From NCBI RefSeq assembly GCF_002902945.1, contig NZ_CP026102.1:1984001-2048000 (forward strand): DNA of 64,000 bases, given 5' to 3'. This DNA comes from Paraburkholderia caribensis. Lineage in GTDB: Bacteria > Pseudomonadota > Gammaproteobacteria > Burkholderiales > Burkholderiaceae. Below are positions 33,655 through 42,394 of this stretch, piece after piece. Below the pieces are notes generated by a model. That model did no database searches and had not been told where the DNA came from. It saw only the letters and a program-made list of their open reading frames with translations. Each line of letters begins with the position of its first letter. The stretch's first letter is position 1. The position numbers were made by a program, and so were the translations under genes.

Positions 33655-34914
33655 GTGAACCAGACTCCCGGCATCGATTCCCCGCGCATTTCGCATCGCA
33701 CGACATCGTCGGCCCTATCGTGGCAGGACGGGCTCTGGCTTGCCGTCATCGTGGCGATCGGCATCAACCTGCGGCCGCTGCTGACGTCCGTGAGCCCGTT
33801 GATGGCGACGATCCGCGCGGCCACGGGTCTCAGTTTCTCGGGCGCCTCGCTGTTGACCAGCCTGCCTGTCGTCGCGATGGGATTCGGCGCGTTCGGCGCG
33901 GGCTTGCTGACGCGCGTGGTCGGCGAAGCGCGCGGGGTCGCGCTGGGGCTGCTGGCTATTGGTGTCGCGTGCGGCGCGCGGCTGGCTGCTTCGAGCGGCA
34001 CGGCGTTGCTGATGACGGCGCTCGTCGCGGGCACGGGCGTCGCCGTCATTCAGGCGCTGTTGCCGGGCGTGATGAAGCAGCGCTTTCATGCACGCGTGCC
34101 GCTTGCGATGGGCCTGTTCTCCGCGTCGATCATGGGCGGCGGCGGGCTGGGCGCGAGCCTCAGCCCCTATGTCGCGAAGGCGTCCGGTTCATGGCACGCG
34201 GGCCTCGCGATGTGGGCCGTGCCTGCTGCGCTCGCCTGCATGTGCTGGCTCGCGCTGCAACGCCGCGCATCGGCGCTCGATGGACCCGCCGCCGCGCCCC
34301 TGGCTGCGAGTCCTGGGCACGCGCATGTGGCGATCTGGAAGAAGCGCCGCGCGTGGGCATTGGGCCTGCACTTCGGCCTCGTCAATGGCGGCTACACGAC
34401 GCTGGTTGCGTGGCTGCCCGCGTACTACCAGCAACGTGGCGCGAGCGTCGCGCAGAGCGGTTCGCTGCTCGCGGCGATGACCGTCTTCCAGGCGGCGTCG
34501 GCGCTACTGCTGCCGCTCGCGGCCGCGTCGTTCCGCGACCGCCGGCCGTGGCTCGTCGCCGGACTGTCCGCGCAACTGGTGGGGATCGTCGGGCTGCTCG
34601 CGTATCCGGATGCGTTGCCGCTCGCGTGGGTCGCGATTGCAGGCGCGGGACTCGGTGGTACGTTCTCGCTGACGCTCGTGACGGCGCTCGATCATGCCGG
34701 CGATCATCGCCTCGCCGGAAAGCTCGTTGCGTTCGTGCAGGGCGTGGGCTTCATCGTGGCGGCGATTTCGCCTGTCGTCGCCGGACGCTTGCGCGACCTG
34801 ACGGGCAGCTTCGCGGCCGCGTGGATCATGCTCGCGGCCTGCATCGCCGCGATGATCGCCTTGACCTTCGCATTTTCGCCGCGCAGCTACGCACGCTGGC
34901 TCGGCTCGCGGTAA
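33655..34914 (+). CDS. MFS transporter, CynX/NimT family
   Basis: The 419-residue, 12-segment major facilitator protein opens near WQDGLWLAVIVAIGINLRPLLTSVSPL, the INLRP motif of the CynX/NimT group (cyanate and 2-nitroimidazole transporters). Substrates of most members are unknown. The GTG start at 33655 gives the expected N-terminal tail. It is controlled most likely by the divergent GntR regulator through the TGGTTAACCA sites 31-63 bases upstream of the start. No metabolic gene is linked to hint at the substrate. Confidence 0.9.
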   Translation: MNQTPGIDSPRISHRTTSSALSWQDGLWLAVIVAIGINLRPLLTSVSPLMATIRAATGLSFSGASLLTSLPVVAMGFGAFGAGLLTRVVGEARGVALGLLAIGVACGARLAASSGTALLMTALVAGTGVAVIQALLPGVMKQRFHARVPLAMGLFSASIMGGGGLGASLSPYVAKASGSWHAGLAMWAVPAALACMCWLALQRRASALDGPAAAPLAASPGHAHVAIWKKRRAWALGLHFGLVNGGYTTLVAWLPAYYQQRGASVAQSGSLLAAMTVFQAASALLLPLAAASFRDRRPWLVAGLSAQLVGIVGLLAYPDALPLAWVAIAGAGLGGTFSLTLVTALDHAGDHRLAGKLVAFVQGVGFIVAAISPVVAGRLRDLTGSFAAAWIMLAACIAAMIALTFAFSPRSYARWLGSR

Positions 34915-34996
34915 AGCGCGCTACGCGAGCAGGTCGTAGATGGGCTGGCTCCGCACTCGCTGCTTCGCGCCAAACAGGTGCAGCGCACCGGGACGC

Positions 34997-35011
34997 GCAC
35001 TGACACGGTGC
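34997..35011. promoter_or_regulatory. Candidate NtrC enhancer site upstream of nasT
   Basis: GCAC-N7-GTGC matches the spacing of the NtrC consensus (TGCACC-N5-GGTGCA) in its outer positions. It lies about 70 bases upstream of a sigma-54-type promoter. A further GGTGC/GCACC dyad is at 34978-34990. Binding is inferred. Confidence 0.6.
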
Positions 35012-35078
35012 GACAACAGGATGCTGCAATGATCACTCGAAGCTGTGCGCAGCAAACGTTAGGGCGATTGTCGATTGA

Positions 35079-35094
35079 TGGCATACAAGTTGCA
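35079..35094 (+). promoter_or_regulatory. Sigma-54-type -24/-12 promoter of nasTS
   Basis: TGGCATACAAGTTGCA has GG and GC exactly ten bases apart and matches the TGGCAC-N5-TTGCA consensus at all but one of the conserved positions. It would start transcription near 35105, about 120 bases before nasT. With the upstream NtrC-like site it fits nitrogen-limitation control. The rest of the 34915-35226 gap shows nothing else recognised. Confidence 0.75.
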
Positions 35095-35226
35095 GGATGA
35101 CTGCACGCTTTCCGCCAGGTCGCAGCAAACATGCAACTGCTGCCCACCCGCCGCAAGACGCAATGCAGAAGCCGCAATCCGACGAATGAAGCTGTGTAAC
35201 TTCCCCTATTCCATACCGGGCAATCC

Positions 35227-35802
35227 ATGCTGCGTGTTTTGCTCGTAACCGATACCGACAAACCCATCGGCGAGTTGCGCGATACGCTTGCGCGGCTCGG
35301 CTACGAGATGCTCGCCGCCACCGCGTCGCCGCAGGCGCTGCACAAGACTGTCGAGAGCGAACGGCCCGACGTGATCATCGTCGACACGGAATCGCCTTCG
35401 CGCGATACGCTCGAACAGCTTGCCGTGATGAACGCGACGGCGCCGCGCCCGGTGCTGATGTTCAGCCACGACGCCAACCAGCAGCTGATACGCGATGCCG
35501 TCGGCGCGGGCGTGACGGCATATCTTGTCGAAGGACTGGCGACGGAGCGCCTCGCGCCGATTCTCGAAGTGGCGCTGGCGCGCTTCGCGCAGGAGTCACA
35601 ACTGCGCGAGCGGCTGGCGCAGGCCGAGAACGAACTGGCCGAGCGCAAGCTGATCGACCGCGCGAAGCGCCTGCTGATGGATTCGCAAAAGATGACCGAA
35701 CACGCCGCCTACGCGACGATGCGCAAGCGCGCGATGAACCAGGGCGTGAAGCTCGCCGAGGTTGCGCGCCAGATCGTCGCCGCAGCCGACCTGCCCGATT
35801 GA
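35227..35802 (+). CDS. nasT: NasT-type antiterminator response regulator (receiver + ANTAR)
   Basis: The 191-residue protein has an N-terminal receiver-like domain (VLLVTDTDKPIGELRDTL, DVIIVDTESPSRDTLEQ). A C-terminal ANTAR RNA-binding domain follows (about 130-187: LIDRAKRLLMDSQKMTEHAAYATMR region). In NasS-NasT systems, nitrate or nitrite releases NasT from NasS, and NasT then prevents termination in the leader of the nitrate assimilation operon. nasS follows 10 bases later. No nitrate reductase gene is in the window, so the target operon lies elsewhere. Confidence 0.93.
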   Translation: MLRVLLVTDTDKPIGELRDTLARLGYEMLAATASPQALHKTVESERPDVIIVDTESPSRDTLEQLAVMNATAPRPVLMFSHDANQQLIRDAVGAGVTAYLVEGLATERLAPILEVALARFAQESQLRERLAQAENELAERKLIDRAKRLLMDSQKMTEHAAYATMRKRAMNQGVKLAEVARQIVAAADLPD

Positions 35803-35812
35803 TGCGCTGCCC

Positions 35813-36955
35813 ATGAACTCACCCGCCTACCTTTCTTCCCCCGACGAACCCGGCAAGCTCGAGAAGACGCACTTGCGGCTTGGTTTCGTCGCGCTCAGCG
35901 ACGCTGCGCCGCTGGTTGCCGCGAAGCTGCTCGAATTCGGCCATGCGCACGGACTGACGATCGAACTGCTGAAGCAGCCGTCGTGGGCCGCGATACGCGA
36001 CAAGCTGTTGTCGGGCGATCTCGATGCTGCGCATTCGCTTTATGGCCTCGTGTATGGCGTGCAGCTCGGCATTGGTGGCCCGCAAACGGATATGGCCGTG
36101 TTGATGGTGCTGAACCGCAACGGCCAGGCGATCACGGTATCGAACCGTCTTGCTGCTGCGCTCGACGAGCACAAGACGCTGCCTGCCGCGCTGGCGACGC
36201 TCGGGCGCAAGCCCGTGTTCGCGCAGACTTTCCCGACGGGTACGCATGCGATGTGGCTGTATTACTGGCTCGCTTCGCAGGGCGTGCATCCTTTGCGCGA
36301 TATCGAAGGCGTGGTGATTCCGCCGCCGCAGATGGTCGATGCGCTTGCGCAGGATCGGCTTGACGGGCTGTGTGTCGGCGAGCCGTGGAATGCGGTTGCG
36401 CAGGAGCGCGGTGTTGGCAGAACGATCGCGTATACGAGTGAGGTGTGGCCGGATCATCCAGAGAAGGTGCTGGCGAGCCGGCGCGATTTTGTTACGCGGT
36501 ATCCGAATACGGCTCGGGCGCTCGTGCAGACGATGCTCGAGGCGTGCCGGTGGCTTGATGACGATGTGCATCGGGTGGAGATTTCGGCTCGGCTCGCCAG
36601 CGATGAGTTTGTTGGCGTGCCTGCCGGGCTGATTGCTCCACGGTTGATTGCTGCGGGTTCTGATGAAAAGCGGCGGGCTGTGAAGTTTTTTGCTGATGGG
36701 GCGGTGAATTATCCGCATCCTGCGGAAGGGGTTTGGTTTTTTGCGCAGTATGCGCGGTGGGGGATGGCTGGGTGGAGGGATGATTTTGCGCGTATTGCGG
36801 GGGAGGTTAATCAGGTTGAACTGTATTGCCAGGCGGCCGCCAATGTTGGAGTGAGGGTGTGGGCCGATGCGCCGTCGGCGGTGCTCGTTGATGGGCGGGT
36901 TTGGGATGGGAATGCGGATCAGGCTTATATGCGAGGGTTTTTGATCAGGGCCTGA
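35813..36955 (+). CDS. nasS: NasS-type nitrate sensor (NrtA-like, cytoplasmic)
   Basis: The 380-residue protein resembles the nitrate-binding NrtA protein (GFVALSDAAPLVAAKLLEFG, FPTGTHAMWLYYWLAS, LDGLCVGEPWNAVA). It has no signal peptide or lipobox, as expected for the cytosolic sensor NasS that holds NasT. The gap of 10 bases to nasT indicates co-transcription. The ATG at 35813 starts where the family does. From about 36360 the codons turn T/G-rich and the GC content falls towards repeat copy 3, though the protein stays intact. Confidence 0.92.
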   Translation: MNSPAYLSSPDEPGKLEKTHLRLGFVALSDAAPLVAAKLLEFGHAHGLTIELLKQPSWAAIRDKLLSGDLDAAHSLYGLVYGVQLGIGGPQTDMAVLMVLNRNGQAITVSNRLAAALDEHKTLPAALATLGRKPVFAQTFPTGTHAMWLYYWLASQGVHPLRDIEGVVIPPPQMVDALAQDRLDGLCVGEPWNAVAQERGVGRTIAYTSEVWPDHPEKVLASRRDFVTRYPNTARALVQTMLEACRWLDDDVHRVEISARLASDEFVGVPAGLIAPRLIAAGSDEKRRAVKFFADGAVNYPHPAEGVWFFAQYARWGMAGWRDDFARIAGEVNQVELYCQAAANVGVRVWADAPSAVLVDGRVWDGNADQAYMRGFLIRA

Positions 36956-37003
36956 AGGGGGTTCTTGTCTGCGACTTCGTGGCGTGGCTGGTTTGTTCTT
37001 TGC

Positions 37004-37704
37004 GCTGGCATCCGCGTTGCGTTAGCTTGCTTCACGCGTCGCCCCTGTGCGGGGCGGCACCTACTTTTCTTTGCCGCCGCAAAGAAAAGTAGGCAAAAGA
37101 AAGCGGCTCACACCGCCAATTCTAGTTCTTGCCTGAGGGCCCCCAAAGGGTCTTACGCTTCACACGGCAATCACGTGACCCACGTTCGTTGCCAACGCTG
37201 TTGCGGCGCGCCTCACCCGCTTCACGCTCCCGCGTCACGGCACGCCTTGCCGGGCAGTCCACGGCCGCCCAGGTGGCAAACTGTGTGTCGGCTTTCGCGC
37301 CATACGCGCCTCACTCCGGACCGATAGCGCACGCATCCCACCTGGTAAGAGCGCCAAGCTATACGACGCGACAACCTACACACAGTTTGCCACCTGGGCG
37401 GCACATACCATTCGCTGCCGCTGGCCCGGGTACGGGTACGGGTACGGGTACGGGTACGGGTACGGGTACGGGTACGGGTAATTGAAGCGGGTGAGGCGTT
37501 TATTCGAAGCGTTGGCAACGGGCACCAACCAGGGCCACTGGTGTGTGAAGTGTGGGGACGTTGGGGGCCCGTGGGTAAGCGTCAAGAATTGGCGGTGTGA
37601 GCCGCTTTCTTTTGCCTACTTTTCTTTGCGGCGGCAAAGAAAAGTAGGTGCCGCCCCGCACAGGGGCGACGCCTGAAGCGAACTAACGTAACGCGGATGC
37701 CAGC
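37004..37704 (-). repeat. Palindromic ~660-bp element, copy 3 (expanded to 701 bp)
   Basis: It is the same element as copies 1 and 2 but inverted: the half with the TAGTTCTTGCCTGAGGGCC segment is on the left. Hairpins with CTACTTTTCTTTGC stems lie near both ends, and the CCGCCCAGGTGGCAAACTG inverted repeat flanks the centre. It is about 40 bases longer than the others because of a GGGTAC tandem expansion at 37428-37480. A further 13-mer end copy lies just outside at about 37716-37728. It lies between convergent nasS and choX. Confidence 0.9.
37428..37480. repeat. GGGTAC tandem repeat, about 9 units, inside element copy 3
   Basis: There are eight full GGGTAC units and one partial. The other four element copies have at most two units at this place. 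It is a slippage-prone tract that could vary in length among strains. Confidence 0.95.
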
Positions 37705-37780
37705 GCAAAGCCAAATCGCGGATGCCAGCGCAAACCCAGGCAATCCAAACCAAAACAAAAAAACCAAACCCAAACCCACT

Positions 37781-38722
37781 TCAATGCGCAGCAATATAAG
37801 CCTTAACAGCTGGCAGACCATCCTTCCCATCAAAAGTCTGCACCCCAGAAAGCCACTTATCCAAAGCCTGCGGATTAGCCTTCAACCAGGCAAGCGCCGC
37901 CTTATTAGCATCTTCCTTGTTCATGATAGGCACCATCACATGATTCTCGATAGCCGTCGTGAACTGCAAGTTCGACACCAACTTCGCCGCATTCGGACAC
38001 CGCGCAGCGTAATCCGGCGGCGTAGCCGTAAACACCTTAGCCTCGCCATAATTAGGCCCGAACACATCATCCCCGCCAGACAGATAATCGATCTTCATCT
38101 GCACGTTCATCGGATGCGGCTCCCAGCCGAGAAACACAATCCACTTCTTGTCTCGAACCGCACGGTTCACTTCCACCAGCATGCCCGCCTCGCTCGACTC
38201 GACCAGCTTGAACTTGCCAAGCCCGAACTGATTCCCATCGATCATCTTCTTGATCAAAGCATTGCCGTCATTTCCCGGCTCGATGCCATAAATCTTTCCA
38301 TCGAGCTTGTCCGCATACTTCGCAATATCGCTGAAGTTCTTCAGCCCGCCGTTGTACACATAATCCGGCACCGCAAGCGTATACTTCGCGCCCGTCAGAT
38401 TCGGCGTCGCCAGCACCTTGATCGTGCCGGACTTCACGAACGGCTGGATGATCGGGTCCATCGTCGGCGCCCAATACCCGAGGAACACGTCGATCTGCTT
38501 GCTCTTGATACCCGCAAACGTAATCGGCACGGAAGCAATCGTCTTCGTCGGGTTATAGCCGAGCCCCTGGAAGAGCGTCGATGCCAGCCCCGTCGTCGCG
38601 GCAATGTCGGTCCAGCCAACATCAGCGAACCGGACGTTGCGGCACACGGCAGGGTCGGCGGCATGCGCGGTCGCGGCAGCCGTCGCGCACAGCGCGGCCA
38701 CCATCATCAGCTTGCGTTTCAT
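37781..38722 (-). CDS. choX: Choline/betaine ABC transporter, periplasmic binding protein
   Basis: The 313-residue protein has a signal peptide (KRKLMMVAALCATAAATAHA). The mature part is of the ProX/ChoX family: NVRFADVGWTDIAATTGL at the start, then VFLGYWAPTMDP and VFLGWEPHPMN, whose Trp and Tyr residues are of the kind that cage quaternary ammonium groups. It delivers choline or a betaine to the membrane complex encoded upstream (choW, choV). The start at 38720-38722 follows GAGGAG. It is last in the cluster, 39 bases after a GlxA-type regulator gene. The 3' part shows the T/G-rich codon drift seen at other element-facing ends. Confidence 0.93.
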   Translation of the reverse strand: MKRKLMMVAALCATAAATAHAADPAVCRNVRFADVGWTDIAATTGLASTLFQGLGYNPTKTIASVPITFAGIKSKQIDVFLGYWAPTMDPIIQPFVKSGTIKVLATPNLTGAKYTLAVPDYVYNGGLKNFSDIAKYADKLDGKIYGIEPGNDGNALIKKMIDGNQFGLGKFKLVESSEAGMLVEVNRAVRDKKWIVFLGWEPHPMNVQMKIDYLSGGDDVFGPNYGEAKVFTATPPDYAARCPNAAKLVSNLQFTTAIENHVMVPIMNKEDANKAALAWLKANPQALDKWLSGVQTFDGKDGLPAVKAYIAAH

Positions 38723-38761
38723 CAGATTCTCCTCAGTATGATTTGTTGGCAACTCGACGCG

Positions 38762-39760
38762 CTAGTTCGCGTGGCGGCGCTCGACGCTCGGCGCATGGCC
38801 GAACTGCGCGCGATACGCCTTGCTGAAATGACACGGCGAATGAAATCCGCACACAGCCGTCACGCGCGCAATCGATGCATCCGTCGTGCGCAGCAGATCG
38901 CGCGCGCGCCGCAAACGCAACGACAGGTAGTAATGCGTCGGCGACACGCTCAGATAAACCTTGAACATCCGCTGTAAATGGCGCTGTGACAATTGCACGA
39001 GCCGCGCGAGTTCTTCGAGCGACAAAGGCTCTTCGATATTCGCTTCCATCAACCGCACCACTTCGATCAGTTCGGCACGCGAGAACCCGACCCGCGCATC
39101 GACAGGGATCGGCTGCGGATCGCTCGCGCTACGGATGCGCTCCAGAATGAACTGCTCGGACACCTGCGCCGCAAGGTTCTGCCCAAAGCGGGAACTGACG
39201 AGATCGAGCATCAGATCGAGCGGCGCAGTGCCGCCCGTGCACGTCAGCCGATCGCGATCGATCACGAACAGCTCGTCGGCGAATTGCACATGCGGATAGT
39301 CCTTGTGCAGCGCCGACAGGTCCTCCCAATGCACGGAGCAGCGATAACCGTCGAGCAGCCCCGCCGCCATCAACGCATAAGCGCCCGTGCAAATGCCGCC
39401 CAACGGCACGCCTTGCGATGCGGCATCCGCGAGCAGCGTCTTCACGTTGGCATCGACGGCATTGCGTATCTGCGTGCCGCCGCACACGATCAGCACGTCC
39501 GGCATGCCCGCCTCTTCCAGCGTGCGCGTCGGCTTGACGGTCAGGCCGTTGCTCGCCCGCACGGGCACGCCGTCCGTCGTGATCACAGACCAGCGATAGT
39601 GCTGCGCACGCGAAACATAATTCGCCATTCGCAGCACCTCGACCGCGCTCGTGAACGCGATCATCGAAAAACTGGGCAAAGTCAGAAAGCCCACATGCGC
39701 AAGATTCGACAACGGCGCTTCAGCCCTGATAGACGTCACGTCGCGCTCCGTGATGCACAA
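38762..39760 (-). CDS. GlxA-family AraC regulator (GbdR-like)
   Basis: The 332-residue protein has a DJ-1/PfpI-like domain (about 20-190, with GGICTGAYALMAAGLLDG) and a C-terminal AraC HTH pair (about 225-325: LARLVQLSQRHLQRMF and VTAVCGFHSPCHFSKAYRAQF). It resembles GbdR, the glycine betaine-responsive activator, more than the paralogue at 18.4 kb does, judging by motifs and context. It lies between choW (111 bases upstream) and choX (39 bases downstream) on the same strand. It probably senses a choline breakdown product and activates uptake and degradation genes, possibly including the sox operon. Confidence 0.88.
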   Translation of the reverse strand: MCITERDVTSIRAEAPLSNLAHVGFLTLPSFSMIAFTSAVEVLRMANYVSRAQHYRWSVITTDGVPVRASNGLTVKPTRTLEEAGMPDVLIVCGGTQIRNAVDANVKTLLADAASQGVPLGGICTGAYALMAAGLLDGYRCSVHWEDLSALHKDYPHVQFADELFVIDRDRLTCTGGTAPLDLMLDLVSSRFGQNLAAQVSEQFILERIRSASDPQPIPVDARVGFSRAELIEVVRLMEANIEEPLSLEELARLVQLSQRHLQRMFKVYLSVSPTHYYLSLRLRRARDLLRTTDASIARVTAVCGFHSPCHFSKAYRAQFGHAPSVERRHAN

Positions 39761-39871
39761 AGAAGAATGTGTTTGGCCACCGCGAAAGCCAAAGGCTCTC
39801 GCGGGACGACCACTATTGGTTCTATTGCAGACGCGCCGAAAATCCGGCGCCTGAGTGAAAACGACAGAGAC

Positions 39872-40777
39872 CTAGCTTTGCGCGACAGCCGGCTGCTCGC
39901 GGCGTACGCGCATCACATTGCGCAGACCCGCAAAGCGCGGCGCGGTAGCCGAGCCGGGAGAGCGGCCGAAGCTCTCGGTAATACGGTCCAGAATGATCGC
40001 CAGCAACACGACGGACAAACCGCTTTCGAAACCCAAGCCGATATCGAGGCGCTGAATACTCGCGAGCACATCGTTGCCGAGACCGCCCGCGCCCACCATC
40101 GACGCAATGATCACCATCGACAGCGCCATCATGATGGTCTGGTTCACGCCCTGCATGATCGACGGCAAGGCGTTCGGGAATTGCACCTTGTACAGCAGCT
40201 GCCACGGCGTGCAGCCGAAGGCCTGCCCCGCTTCGACGATCTCGCGATTCACGTGCTTGATGCCGAGACTCGTCAGACGCACGGCGGGCGGCATCGCGAA
40301 GATCACGGTGGACAGAATCCCCGGCACGCGCCCAAGACCGAACAACATCGCAGCGGGAATCAGGTAGACGAAGGCGGGCATCGTCTGCATCAGGTCGAGA
40401 ATCGGCCGCACGATCATCTGCACATGCTTGTTCTTCGCGGTCCAGATGCCGAGCGGAATGCCGAATACGAGGCTGATCAGCGTCGAAGACAGCGTGAGAC
40501 CCAGCGTGATGACCGTCTGGTCCCAGAAGCCGGTTGCGTAAATCAGCAATAGCGAGGCAGTAGCGAAAATGGCAAAGCGCCAGCCCACGCGCCACAAACC
40601 GATCGCAATGAAGAACGCCATCAGCGCCCACATCGGAATGGCCTGCAGGCCATGCTCGATCATCGCGGCAAAGCTCTCGATCGCCTTGCCGATCGAATCG
40701 AACGTGCTCGCATCGTGATCGAGCAGATAGTGAACGGACTGGTCGACCCAACGGCCGAGTGGAATCATCTCAGACAT
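39872..40777 (-). CDS. choW: Choline/betaine ABC transporter, permease
   Basis: The 301-residue inner-membrane permease has about six hydrophobic segments and the ABC permease EAA-type loop (VNREIVEAGQAFGCTPWQLL) followed by FPNALPSIMQGVNQ, as in ProW/ChoW. The ATG at 40775-40777, eight bases after AGAGG, overlaps the choV stop by eight bases. An in-frame GTG three codons earlier is less likely. Confidence 0.94.
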   Translation of the reverse strand: MSEMIPLGRWVDQSVHYLLDHDASTFDSIGKAIESFAAMIEHGLQAIPMWALMAFFIAIGLWRVGWRFAIFATASLLLIYATGFWDQTVITLGLTLSSTLISLVFGIPLGIWTAKNKHVQMIVRPILDLMQTMPAFVYLIPAAMLFGLGRVPGILSTVIFAMPPAVRLTSLGIKHVNREIVEAGQAFGCTPWQLLYKVQFPNALPSIMQGVNQTIMMALSMVIIASMVGAGGLGNDVLASIQRLDIGLGFESGLSVVLLAIILDRITESFGRSPGSATAPRFAGLRNVMRVRREQPAVAQS

Positions 40778-41942
40778 GGGCGCCACCTCTGTTACGCGTA
40801 ATGACCTTCAGGACCGCGGCCTGATCGACGGAACCGCAATAGCGGTCCTCGTCGTCGACCACGGGCAGAGCCGTCGTGCTCGCGCACACGCGCGACACGA
40901 CATGTTCGAGCGGCGCGCCGCGCGAAATGCATTCGACCTTGTTGAGCGACGGCGACGCATTGCCGATCGCATCGCGTGTGACGAAGCCGCGAATGCGGCG
41001 CTCGGCATCCAGCACGAATGCGTACTCGGCGCTGCCGTTCAGCGACTCGGCAACGCTCGTCTGATCGAGATTGCGGACCAGCGGCACGCCGTTCGCCTGC
41101 ATCAGATCGCCCGCCGTCAGATAGCGGCTGGTATCGACGCCTTCGAAGAACGCGCGCACGTAGTCGTCCGCCGGGTTCGCGATGATGTCCTGCGGCGTGC
41201 CGATCTGCACGACGCGCCCGCCTTCCATGATCGCGATACGGGTGCCGATACGCAGCGCCTCTTCCAGATCGTGGGACACGAAAAGAATGGTGCGCCGCTG
41301 GTTCTTCTGCAATTCCAGCAGCACGTTCTGCATTTCCTTGCGCTTGAGCGGGTCGAGCGCCGAGAACGCTTCGTCCATGATCATCAGCGACGGGTTCACT
41401 GCCAGCGCGCGCGCCAGCCCCACCCGCTGCTGCATGCCGCCCGACAGCTCGGAAGGCAGCTTACCCGCGAAGGTCGCGAGGCCCACCTGTTCGAGCACTT
41501 CGAGGGCACGCTTCTCGCGCTGCTTGCGGCCCATGCCTCCGACTTCGAGGCCGAACGCCGCATTCGACAGCACCGTGCGTTGCGGCATCAGCGCGAACGA
41601 CTGGAACACCATGCTCATGTCGGTGCGGCGCAGCGAGATCAACTCCGAGCGCTTGATGGCGGCGACGTCGCGGCCATCGATAATGACCTTGCCGGCCGTC
41701 GGTTCGACGAGCCGGTTGATAAGACGGATCAGCGTGGACTTGCCGGAGCCGGACAAGCCCATCAGCACGAAAATCTCGCCTTCCTGCACGTCAAAGGAAA
41801 CGTTGTGGACGCCCACCACATGCCCCGTCCTGGCGAATACCTCGTCCTTCGACGCGCCTCGCGAGAGCATGTCCTGCGCCAACTTCGGGTTAGGCCCGAA
41901 AACCTTACATAATCCTTCGACCACGACCTTTGGGGATTTCAT
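40770..41942 (-). CDS. choV: Choline/betaine ABC transporter, ATP-binding subunit
   Basis: The 390-residue ProV/ChoV-type ATPase has Walker A GLSGSGKST, signature LSGGMQQR, Walker B LMIMDEAFSALD and a switch His in FVSHD. The C-terminal CBS-type tail (from about 280) senses ionic strength in the ProV relatives. Two in-frame ATGs exist; the one at 41940-41942 is nine bases after GAGGAG and is preferred, because the first (41949-41951) touches the ribosome site. First gene of the transporter cluster. Confidence 0.95.
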   Translation of the reverse strand: MKSPKVVVEGLCKVFGPNPKLAQDMLSRGASKDEVFARTGHVVGVHNVSFDVQEGEIFVLMGLSGSGKSTLIRLINRLVEPTAGKVIIDGRDVAAIKRSELISLRRTDMSMVFQSFALMPQRTVLSNAAFGLEVGGMGRKQREKRALEVLEQVGLATFAGKLPSELSGGMQQRVGLARALAVNPSLMIMDEAFSALDPLKRKEMQNVLLELQKNQRRTILFVSHDLEEALRIGTRIAIMEGGRVVQIGTPQDIIANPADDYVRAFFEGVDTSRYLTAGDLMQANGVPLVRNLDQTSVAESLNGSAEYAFVLDAERRIRGFVTRDAIGNASPSLNKVECISRGAPLEHVVSRVCASTTALPVVDDEDRYCGSVDQAAVLKVITRNRGGAHV

Positions 41943-42394
41943 CGAGTCCATCTCCTCGTGGTGCAGGCGCCGGCCTGCACATGTGTGACTACATAGTTGC
42001 CAGAAAAAACCCCGCCTAGCCGACTAATTGCGACAAACCCTTGCGCAAATGCGACACGAGGAAAAGCGAACGGGCGTTAGCGGATGCGTGCAGCCCTTGT
42101 CCAGCAAGGGTTTGCGAGGATGCTGCAGTGCGTGATGAGCGAATGCGCGTGTCGCTTATTGGAAGGTCCGCGTGCAGCGAATCACGCATGCGAGCGCGTC
42201 GCCGCATGGGCCAGCAAGGGTTCTCCCTGCCATGCCGCGCACGCTCGTTGTGCGATCGCTTCTGTTGCGCTGCAACGGCGCCGCGTCGCAAGCCTCGCAC
42301 GCTTTCGGCGAATGCCATCTCGCGCGGCGAATCGGCTAAGCTGATCAGCACCGAGGTACGAATTACGAAAAACGAAGCCAGGACAGGAGACCCC
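41943..42394. other. Divergent intergenic region choV / sugar-acid dehydratase
   Basis: These 452 bases hold promoters for both sides. A CCCTTG-N5-CAAGGG hairpin lies at 42094-42110, and the sequence CCAGCAAGGGTT occurs at 42101 and again at 42211 (110 bases apart, same direction). Nothing else is recognised; open frames crossing the area lack starts and motifs. Confidence 0.45.

Noticed and set aside
37222..37518. Frame with a run of alternating Arg and Thr
   Set aside because: It is the translation of the GGGTAC/GTACCC tandem repeat inside element copy 3, not a protein.
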